From NCBI GenBank assembly GCA_040954595.2, contig CM082578.2, forward strand, positions 9,796,001 to 9,860,000: a stretch of DNA of 64,000 nucleotides, written 5' to 3'. Positions 51,901 through 61,005 of the stretch are shown piece by piece (the stretch's first letter is position 1; the number at the start of each line of letters is the position of its first letter). The DNA is from Balanoglossus misakiensis (Eukaryota > Hemichordata). Position numbers and translations under genes: made by a program. The notes beneath the pieces are model-generated. The model was not told where the DNA came from. It did not search any database and saw nothing but the letters and a program-made list of their open reading frames with translations.

Positions 51901-52295
51901 TGAATGGGAACTTTGTCTGGCATGAAATGCTCACTTAGTCTCTGGTATGGGAAAAATGGAATGCTGATGCTCGGTGGTGCTCTAAGAAAGAGATGGAACT
52001 CGCAAAAATCAATGTTTTTGTTTACCTTCTTCCCTTTCCCTTTCTGTTTGTTTGGCAAGAGTGTCTGCTGATCCTGCTTCGTCGTCTGGTCGTTGCCCTC
52101 GTCGATGGTCGGCAGTCGGACCGTCTTGTCCTGGATGCCGGTGATGCCCAGGTCGAAGTTCGACTGGTCCTTGCTTTCCGCCGCGGACGATGACGACGAC
52201 GACGACGGCGGCAATGCCGAGGCGTCGTCCGCGCCCTCCCCGGGTCGGCTGCTGTCGGCGGCCGCGGTGCCCTTTTTGGTCACCCGGATCAAACC
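42967..52295 (-). CDS. Large unidentified protein with GPDG-x-F/Y-x-P repeats, six definite exons, one apparent frameshift
   Basis: Definite exons: 52295-52026, 49181-49035, 48570-48460, 46535-46286, 45984-45697, 45505-42967 (stop TGA 42969-42967). All borders are GT/AG and phases agree (0,0,0,1,1). The first exon has a Ser run and a Lys-rich end (KQKGKGKK). 48570-48460 encodes a coiled-coil-like helix (VSALHKQLEELL). The last exon starts with about twelve repeats of G-P-D-G-x-F/Y-x-P-x-G (44932-45428). A long charged tail follows, with nuclear-signal-like RRKRRRGGG and KRAGKRGKKR, an ICKDPKC-x-H cluster, many Ser/Arg stretches and a basic end QRKSKLKKN. A single missing base at 45018/45019 breaks the frame inside the repeats; correcting for it leaves about 1,200 codons. 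I do not recognise the family. The protein is probably mostly disordered. Location in the cell is unknown. The 5' start is unsettled. Confidence 0.8.
44932..45428 (-). repeat. Coding array of about twelve GPDG-type 11-12-residue repeats
   Basis: Examples read in order: GPDGAFYPGSY, GPDGRFNPVGRV, GKDGRFQPLVM, GPDGKYYIHGKY, GPDGTFYPGDEVG, GPDGLFYPRGRY, EADGTFRPGG, GPDGKLLRGAI, GPNGLYYPNGRF, EPDGTFHP, then GPDGQFYPNGHW and GPNGEFMPNG after the frame break. The regular spacing with D/N-G turns and aromatic residues suggests a beta-hairpin repeat. No named repeat family comes to mind. Confidence 0.75.
45018..45019 (-). other. Apparent 1-base deletion in the repeat array
   Basis: On the - strand the frame reads TTT CAC then CC followed directly by GGC GGC CAA ATG. 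Repeat logic needs a full Pro codon (CCN) before GGC GGC. Without an extra base the upstream frame ends at 44928, shortly after AAKWAPMDSF. The downstream frame continues the repeats perfectly. It is a sequence error, a polymorphism or a true disabling change. Confidence 0.75.
46578..46666 (+). tRNA. tRNA-Tyr (GTA) with 16-nt intron, copy 3
   Basis: The 73-base mature body is the same as in copies 1, 2 and 4, but the intron TCGTCAATGCTTAGAC is shorter and different. It lies inside the 1.9-kb intron 46536-48459 of the GPDG-repeat gene, antisense to it and only 43 bases from the exon boundary. T5 and T6 runs follow. Confidence 0.95.
47209..47299 (-). tRNA. tRNA-Tyr (GTA) with 18-nt intron, copy 4
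   Basis: The body and the intron AGGCATTCACGCATAGTC are identical to copy 2, on the opposite strand. It sits in the same host intron as copy 3, sense to the host gene, with a T-run terminator downstream on the - strand. Copies 3 and 4 are convergent. Confidence 0.96.
49182..52025 (-). other. 2.8-kb intron of the GPDG-repeat gene
   Basis: No supported embedded gene. A G run lies near 49239-49251 and a TCTCGCGAGA site at 50943-50952. Confidence 0.4.
50943..50952. promoter_or_regulatory. TCTCGCGAGA palindrome (BANP-type site)
   Basis: Exact match to the CGCG element TCTCGCGAGA bound by BANP at vertebrate CpG-island promoters. It lies in an intron of the GPDG-repeat gene and could mark an alternative promoter. 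It is a single site. Confidence 0.3.
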
Positions 52296-52825
52296 CTGCA
52301 AAAGCAAAACATCGACGTTTGTTACACTTACAATCAGATCACCCACCCAAATCCGCTCTTTTGTTCGGCTCATCAGGCCCCACTGCGGTTCTTGAAACGG
52401 CCCTTGTTTGGTGTACAAACACTTGCCGCGGCTTCTGACTATATTACCAAGCCGTGGTGTTTGAGTAGTTAGTCGATACCAATGGGGGACACGCATCAAA
52501 TGACAAAAAGTTATGCAATTCTGTTTTGAAAAGGTATGATCTTTGGTATCCCACCAGGGCTAATCAAATGAGTACCCTGTCACGCCTGGTTAGCTTCCAA
52601 AAATGCTTAATCACACATATTGTCTTGTTTTGACAAATTGAAGCCCAAGCATCCACAGTATCAATTACCAAATCCAAACCACCAAGGCGAAACGTTATTT
52701 GAATTTTTCGAGGCATTGTTATGGGACGCAAAAACTTGCTAGGAACGCGGAACGATAGACTGTTGATGTTAGATAAAATTTCAGTGATTTCGCCCAAAAA
52801 TGGTTATAAAATCCACTGTAGAATG

Positions 52826-52842
52826 GAAAGAGAGAGAGACGA

Positions 52843-52893
<51 letters not shown>

Positions 52894-52938
52894 TACAGAC
52901 AGACAGACAGACAGACATACAGACAGACAGACAGACGT
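52826..52938. repeat. Compound (GA)n-(CAGA)n microsatellite
   Basis: A GA tract (52826-52861) passes into CAGA tetranucleotides interrupted by two CATA units, ending at CAGACG. It produces spurious Ser/Leu/Cys-rich open frames. Confidence 0.95.
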
Positions 52939-53391
52939 CGACGGAAGCAATATTACTGTGAAGCTTGTTCTTGTAGACAGCCCCAACTACTTTTTTACAT
53001 TGATGAATTCAGATTTCAAATTGATAACGAGTTAAACCATGTAATGAAAAACGGTACAGAAATTTATGCGGTTTGATGGGTTTGGTTTAAAAATCAGGTG
53101 GACCGGCTGTATCCGCTGTAACTGGAAATAAGCTATTTCGCTGAACGTGACAGAAGAATGGTAATGGTGGGAATTTAGCGGCGATGTGGCACAAGTTACC
53201 GCAACACTTAGCGCGTCTATTTTGGGCAAAACGAGAAAGGCGGTCTGGTGTTTGGAGTGACACTGTCGGAATTTGTAAATGCACCCGTAAGACGAAAATC
53301 ACACAGTGCCGATATCTTTGCATAGAATTAAGAAATTGTCGTGGCGGTTCGTCAACACTCCGGGACAAAAGAAAAAAAAACGGAGACTCAC

Positions 53392-53472
53392 ACGGTGTTT
53401 CCGTCGACGTAGCGTCCGCGGCTCCCGGTGACCGTAGACACCACTATCCAGTTTGGAAGTTGCACCAAACAT
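53392..53472 (-). CDS. Candidate 5' exon of the GPDG-repeat gene (reading frame uncertain)
   Basis: A donor CGT|GTGAGT at 53392/53391 closes a short open stretch. Reading A starts at ATG 53472 (MFGATSKLDSGVYG) and is phase 0, fitting the next exon at 52295. Reading B uses the frame containing STVTGSRGRYVDGNT, whose codons mostly end in C as in the neighbouring exons, but it needs the weaker donor ACC|GTGTGA to stay phase 0. Only one reading can be right, and the exon itself is unproven. Confidence 0.35.
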
Positions 53473-56400
53473 TGTACAATTTACTTCGTAACTGGTTTAG
53501 GTATATCATATATTGGGGTATTGCGATTTAAAAGTATATTCAAAGATTCGCAACAGAATTAATTCAATGGCGGTCAAGTCCGCTTGTCCCGCACTTTGGC
53601 ATTTGGCAAACAGTAAACAGGATCCCCGTTGTTTGGATTCAAGCGAAGAAACGTTGCTACGGTGCCTACCTCGATACGAACTTCAGAAGAAGAAAAAATC
53701 AACGAAAATCTTTGACATGTACTGAAATTTCTCACATCTCCTACCAAAGGCGATTCCATTTGACAATATTTGAAATATCCCTTAAGTTATTTTTTTTAAA
53801 TTTCAAAATAAGTTGTAGCTTTTGGGGTCATGTCTGGTGACGAGACTAAACAAAAGTATGGAAATAATTGCTCTTCACTGTTGATTTACACGAGCGATCT
53901 ATACACTCAGATAAGAAGGCTTCAGTGAACCAAAGCAGTAGGACATCGTGGAAGACGTCCCCCCTCCTCCTCAAAATTACTTACTTTATACCGACGACGT
54001 CCGTATTTCCGAGGAAGTTGTTTCTCACCGAGCACGGCTATCATTTTCCGGCGAGCAACGGGGGACCCCTACGTACACGACTAACCAACTAACCGCATCA
54101 CTTTATCAGTGCGTCAGCGAGTGAAGCGACTGACTCGATCAGCCCCGGCGCTATGCCTTCATTCTAACGGGCGGCTCGAACCGCCGTGTCAACATCACCC
54201 TTGTCAAACTGGATTATTGTAATGAGTTTAAATACACCCGACGACCGAACCTTTATTGAAATATGGGCCAGAGCAAACCCCGCGCCTGCCGAAAGACGTG
54301 ACAGTCACCTGGATACCTGGCCACCCCTCGTGCAAACAGCCTCGTCCAAAATAATACATTATTTCCGAGTGTTTTGAAACCTTCCGCAGTTATTATCCCT
54401 TGTGAACTGTGTATTTGCCCGGTGCTGATGACCTCACAAAAGCATATATGTAGAAAGCGGTGATTTTTCCGGTAACCAGTGCAATTTGCCAACAAGTGTT
54501 AATACTTTTTGATTTGACCGAACGAGGTGATACGCTGGAAAGGAGTTGCCGGGCACCTTCCATCTTTCAGTGTTTATTCTTCTGTCGATGTTTGGCAGTG
54601 ACGTTTTTATTAATCCGACACTTAGAAGCGCGCCACTGCAGGTCAAGTAAAGGGAAAAAACTCCGGGACCATCCAATGTCAAATACGACAGATTATCTCG
54701 TCATGATTTTAATTGACAGTATACAGAACGAATGTCGCTTTAATGTTTGTATGTCACTTAGGACGGAGTCCCACATATCATTTTATCCAGGTTGACTTGG
54801 TTTGCGATGTAATGTCATAATGGAAGTTAGGACTAATTGTAGCTTACCCGTCAATGCAATATTTTTAGACAAATCTGAAGTTTTTGTATTGCATATGGAT
54901 TAATTATTATCGACACATGCATGCGCACATACATGCCTACATACACTGGAACACTGGAAGCAGTTATTTACAACGTGATATATTGTAAGCCCTATTGAAC
55001 GTAAAAGAGAGACCAGCACCACAATTACACTCATAGCTTGAAGTAGCCGGGTAATTGATAGTGGATTTGGACTTCACTTGTTTGCATACCGGCGAAGTCA
55101 AGGAAAGAAGGCTTTTCTACGATGAAATGTTCAGATAAGACGACAATGAGATACAGTTATTTATAAACGGACAAATCGAATTTTCTTTTCTTCTACAAGG
55201 TCTTTTTTGTGTGTACGCGTCTCTGAAGTGTTTCCGATGCGGTAAAAGTGCCGGTACACAACATATTTCCCCGATATTTGACGAGTAAGTATCAGGTAAC
55301 CTTTTGAGTAACCACCCCTCTTCAAAGTTCAAAAGCAATACCGCGACGAAAGATGAGAGGCAGAGAAAGCGGGCTATTCGCAAAATGGCGGCGGACTGTG
55401 GTAATATCCTCGCACACCGACAAGTATTACCATTCTTGTTGTCATGGGGATAGCAAAAGTAACAGACCGTAATAAATACACCAATAGCGAATCTTGCAGA
55501 AGTGTTGTGTTTACTGTATACCAGAAATGCGGCATTTGAAAATGTGGCCCCTGAAATACTATTCTCTCATTGTTTAGTTTTTCGACAACTAGGCCTACAT
55601 GTAAAAACATGGAAGCTATTGGACTATGATTGGAGTGCACACCTATAACAAATACTACTTAACCGCTGTTTGTAGATACGCATGATACAAGACCCATCCA
55701 TGAAATAAACACTTTACGGTCGCCAGATTTGCAATGAGTGTATTACATTATACACGTGTTACTACAAAGTACGCGTTGGACCACGTAACTGGATTCACTG
55801 AAATCGTCTCAATCAAAGAGATGAACCGAAATAAAAAGTTTTATGAAATATACGTTTCTCGCCCGGACCTCGCACTCCCGCCAAATGTTAGTTACAAATG
55901 ATTTAATCATAGACCCCTGGAGCGCTCCAAAGTTTATCAATTAACATTTTCGTGTTTGGCATTTACCCCGAGATGATTTTATATAATGTGTGCTTCGCTT
56001 GAAGGATTATATAGTTACGGTCTGACTTTGCATTTACCACCAAATGAGCGCAGCAACAGGTGGTTATGTAAACCAACGAATCCATCAACCCGTTATAGGT
56101 ACCTCAACCACAGTGTACCTCAACCAATGGGTGATCGTCCAATCAGACGTCAACGCTTGGGCACATCAACCAATCAAAAGGTCCATTAGCTGTAAGTGTT
56201 GGTTCAATCCATTTTCGGTACCGCTGTTTTGACCATTCACTGCAGTGGTTTTCTGCTACTACACCATAATGCTACACTGTCCATCATCGATCGCGAAATG
56301 ACCCGTTGTTATAAAATTGTTTACTAGTGAAATCAAGACGTATTTCATTGAATTTCAACAATAAAATGCTGAGTATACACATTTGATAAGATGCCCGGTA

Positions 56401-58702
56401 TGTTTCATTAGGATTACTGATTGACATGAAGAAAATTCTGAACAAGTTGATGCACTAACTAAATTCGTAGAAAAAAATAGCCAAGTTGAGTGAACCCCAG
56501 GAGTTGCCATGGAACCAAGTGTTGATCGCAAAATGTGACAACTTGTCTAAGGTCAGAATCTGAACGTGACACAATCGCCAAGTTTCTTTGATTTGAAATG
56601 ACCTTTAGAGTTAACCTTTAGAATGAAGTCTTACGCAACACTAAATGTGACACAGCCACGTGCATGTCATCTTGATATAACCTTGGAATTTCAACAACGA
56701 CGCCCTGTAATATAAATCCGGAGTTTCACCCTTTCTTCTATTAATACTCTTTTTAAAAAATATATAGAAATATCGTTAATAAATACAGTCTACATACAAT
56801 CCGTCACTGCACTGAAATTCCAAGTGATGTTCAGAATCTCTCCAAAATACAAACATTTGTAGTATTTGGCGTTATTGTTTGCCAGGTTTGCGGGCATCAT
56901 TTTGTCAATGATGTGAGTACATGAATTTCTACGACGACGACAACAACAACAACAACAACAACAACAACTGACTACACAAAAAAGCTGTTCTCAAAAAGGT
57001 GATGGTATCTCTCATGACTTTGCATGTGTGGTTTACTATCATCTATCGGATTGATTATCGACGACGTTGTTTATGCACCCGTGATAAGGTTGCCAGGTCA
57101 GTCGGTGGGATACACAATCCCCAACGGGTTAAACAACCCCCGGGTTTAACCGCCAACCTCTTCGAAACACGCGGCCATTTCTTAATATCTTTTACAGGGG
57201 AAACACGTGCCAGCACAGATTCTAGCGTAACCCCGTACTGCTGTAACTTAACTGAAGTGGTTGGCCCTGGTTACCTTTTAGTCAGTCTCCCTGGAAACCC
57301 TTTCACAAGGCCTTGACCTCGAGACGTCATCAACATTGTCCCATAATCGGGACGACGTACTTTGAGTCTGCTTACTATACCACTCCACAGCTAGGCAAAA
57401 CAAAGTTTGCTATCACAAGACCCTTGACTCCAGTATAAACTCCAGAATTGGTCATTTTCGAAAATTTATAGCATTGACCCAACTTAGAGCTAGTATTGGT
57501 GGGGAAGTAACATCTGCAAATTGAACTTCTTGCCCGCAAATATTTTTGTCTGTCGAGTTGTTTTGGTGAAGGTCTTTTTTAACTTCTCCCGGATTAAAGT
57601 CAAACTAGATTGGGGGGGGGGGTGGGGGGGGGGGTCGCCACCCGGGATCAGACACACGTATGCAGTGATCTCGCTGCACGCACACAATTACTTGCAAAAC
57701 ATGTTGAATTGTCAAAATAAACAAAACACTGTCAAAACTACTTGCCCTTTTCAAGACACATGTTCTGTGAATGTATAAGCTTACGGCTCAACGAAACATC
57801 ATTTTTGTCAGAAAACACGCGAATCTATAAACAGTATTTTATTAGCGGCGGTCAAAGGTCGCATTATGCTGGCAGTTCATTTTGTCAGTTTTGAATAAAC
57901 AGTGATTTGAAAACTGGCACAATCTGGCAATGCGATTTGGCGATCTCGCTACCGATGCATACTTGTGTACCAGATGAACGACAAGATTTGCTTTTCGTGA
58001 TGCGGCTGACATCACTCGCGGTCAGTGCTAGTTTGGGCCTGAATAACAATGTTTTTTTGTCGTATTATCATTATGTAATTTTTTTATATCAACGCTTCAC
58101 TGTGTTCATTTTGGATTTGACGTCCAGAGTTCAACCGATAAGTCTAGATTGACAGTTGTTTCCGTGCTAAGGATAATGACAGCATTCGTTGTAAATCACT
58201 CATTTCAGATCTGAACAATTTTACATGCGTGCTACATTTGAATGCTTTTAGGTCCAATTTTAGTAAAGCCGGGATATACGGAGGGAGAGACATAAAAAGA
58301 CAGAGACACACACAGATGTATGCACCTTAATAATACAACAAAAGCGGTCTCCATGTTTGGACTAACAACTATAGGCACTAGTGTCGTATTGGTGATAAGC
58401 CCATATAGCTTGTTCGTTTTGAGGAAAAAAATTGGCCACAACCGAATGGCAATACAGTTGAATCCCTGACAAGTCATCTAAATGCAAATTTTGATTAGGT
58501 ATTTTATGCATGGCTTCTTCACTACACGGCAACTGATTTAGATAATTCCCTTGACGTAAACTGTCGCTCTCCCATTGACGCACGCCTGTCGCGTGTAATT
58601 CCAAACATTGCAATATATGTACAAAATTACAGTACGGTTGACGGTGAAATTACTGGAAAAGAATGCTTCGCGCCTATATTAACGGGAGAGTAAACGACAC
58701 AC

Positions 58703-58786
<84 letters not shown>

Positions 58787-59708
58787 GACAGAGACAGAGA
58801 CAGAGACAGAGAGACAGAGAGAGCAAGAAACAGAAAGACAGAGACAGAGAGACAGACAGAAGGAGCAGATAATATTGGGATCAATGCTAGGGGTAATCAG
58901 GTTTGCGCTGTTCATACTCATATTATATTAAATGGAAATACTTTTCAAACATTTACGGGAAGGGAGTTATCTGACATGTGCTGGTTTGCATGAGACCATA
59001 CACTCGTATTGCTGTATCTAAGATGAACTTATGTTTAGCCAATTCTCTGCGCTGGGCAAATACAGAGCGCAGTTTTTCAATTAAGTGTATTCGGGCAATA
59101 TGTGCACATTGATAGGAGGCTGTCTAAAGCGGCAAGGTGGCATAGTCTAACCAAACAAGTGATGTCATTTTGTGTCTTTTAGATTGTCTCTTCCCTAGTC
59201 ATGCAGTCATATCATCTTGACGGCCATCGAGTATACAGCAAAATCCAAAATTTATGAAATTCAAAGAGAGCGCCCCAAATACTCAACTGTTGGTATAATC
59301 CCGGTGTTTTAAAAGGCACAGGAAAAGTATGCATGCAATTCCCGCAATCTTTATCCTTAGCGACTGTAGGCCTAGTAATAGTACAGTACTAACCTGTTTC
59401 GAGTCCGCGATGAACATTTAAAGGTTTGTTTTCTGCGTATAACAAAATATGTATATATCCGACAAGAAAAGCAAACCCCCCCCCAAAAAAACAAAACAAA
59501 AAACAACAACCACCGTTAAATATATCCAATACAGCAGTGTTTCTTATACTCTGTGTTCCTATAGACCGCATCTGTCTTGTATGACTACATACCAGCCATG
59601 TCGATCCATATCATGGATGCAACACCGACCGTGAGTTCGCAAGAGCATCAGTCTTGATGTTAATATACATGCCGCTATAGAGGGAGAACACATGGTCACT
59701 ACACTCAC
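53473..59708. other. 6.2-kb stretch without confident genes
   Basis: If the exon at 59709-59849 belongs to the GPDG-repeat gene this is intron; otherwise it is intergenic. It contains an (AAC)n tract at 56931-56970, G runs 57609-57634 with one T interruption, and the GA microsatellite at 58706-58867. I found no exon with good splice borders. Confidence 0.4.
58706..58867. repeat. (GA)n microsatellite with CAGAGA variants
   Basis: About 70 bases of pure GA followed by GACAGAGACAGA-type variants. It gives spurious Arg/Glu-rich frames on the + strand and Ser/Leu-rich frames on the - strand. Confidence 0.96.
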
Positions 59709-59849
59709 CGCAGCACCCCGAGTCGGTCTCTTACTCGTCCCCTGTCCATGGCCACGCCTTCGATGCTGCTGCTGCACCGCGTCGTTGTACTCCGCCGTTG
59801 AATCTACAAACGCGGCGATCCTGGGCAAAATCAGCCTGGTCGACGACAT
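59709..59849 (-). CDS. Candidate first coding exon (47 codons) of a - strand gene
   Basis: ATG at 59849-59847 opens MSSTRLILPRIAAFVDS and the frame runs to a good donor GCTGCG|GTGAGT (exon ends 59709, phase 0). The phase fits a direct join to the exon starting at 52295 of the GPDG-repeat gene, giving a 7.4-kb first intron, but nothing else proves the link. The product is polar with a QQQHRRRGHGQG stretch and no recognised domain. Confidence 0.45.
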
Positions 59850-61005
59850 CGCTCAAAAGTCTCAAGACCGCGGTGAATAGATTTTGAATAACTGCAACTG
59901 GTGACACGCCTTTGCTCGAGAATACACTTTCAGGTGGATGTCAGCTCCTTGATGACAAGAAATTTTAAAGTATACCTACATCTTGTCATTGAGGAGTCAG
60001 CAGCCCGCCGTAGCCAAGAGCGGGTTCCAGTGTTCTGGAATGTTGCTTGGTGTCAAGTCAACCGGGCGCGAAGCTTCGAAGGCGGGGCGCGTTAGTGGGC
60101 GCGTTATCGGCGTAAGAACCGCTGTTCCGCCATGAGAAGAAAGAGCGCCACCAACAGTCATGTGAAAAATAATATTCAATTGATTGTCATTTTTGGATGA
60201 TTTTCATGACCTATAACCCATGATTGTTTTCAGAAAAATGAAGAAATTTTTGAACTTTTGCAAAGTCGAAAAATTGTCATTTTTGGATGATTTCCATGAG
60301 CTATAACCCATGATTTTTCTCAAAAAATGAAGAAATTTTGAACTTTCGCAAAGTCGAAAAATTGTCATTTTTGGATGATTTTCATCCTGGTGTATTCGAC
60401 ACATACACTATATTTTCGACATTACCCGATTTCTGATTTCTTATGTTTCCTCGACGTTAACATTTTGTGTGATTGAACTTTTTCTCGTTTGCATCAATGC
60501 ATGTTAGTGAGCAAATGAAATTCTCCTTGACCACGTCTGATGCACAACGGCAACTGCATTTCCGTTGAAAGGAATTTGAAATCGCCCTGACATCGTGTTG
60601 TGTTCCCATTTCCTCTTCTGACATGTTAACCCGCATGTTATAGTAGGTGACGATGATTTTCCCCTACTCCAACATTTCAAAGCGCATGGTAAATTCTTTC
60701 GAATGTGGAATCGTGTGATGTTCAAAATGTCTGGCAAACTACGACAAAAGAATCCGAAATTTCAACAGTTACGTAACTGTGTCAGAACTTTTGATGCGGG
60801 TCACGTGACGTGACTTGAGACGCGTCAGAGCAAAGTTTTCGCTGCTGATTGGTTGGAGCCACCTGGACCACTTCCACTTGGAAATTTCCGTCTAGCCTTC
60901 CGTGCATTTTCATTAGAGAGTCAGACGGCCACGCTGCTGCACGGACCACGAGAAGATGCGGAGAACTCTGCCCCCAAAACAGAGTTTCTCCGCTGGATAG
61001 TTTTC
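59850..61005. promoter_or_regulatory. Possible bidirectional promoter region
   Basis: It separates a - strand candidate first exon from a + strand candidate first exon. CpG-dense sequence lies at about 60060-60130 (GGGCGCGAAGCTTCGAAGGC and following), and the 90-bp tandem repeat is embedded. No core element is decisive. Confidence 0.3.
60183..60386. repeat. Tandem repeat, about 90-bp period, 2.2 copies
   Basis: ATTGTCATTTTTGGATGATT occurs at 60183, 60273 and 60361. Between them CTATAACCCATGATT and AATGAAGAAATTTTGAACTT recur with a few changes. Spacing is 90 then 88 bases. Confidence 0.85.

Noticed and set aside
58627-58921. Ser/Leu and Arg/Glu repeat frames
   Set aside because: Produced by the GA microsatellite.
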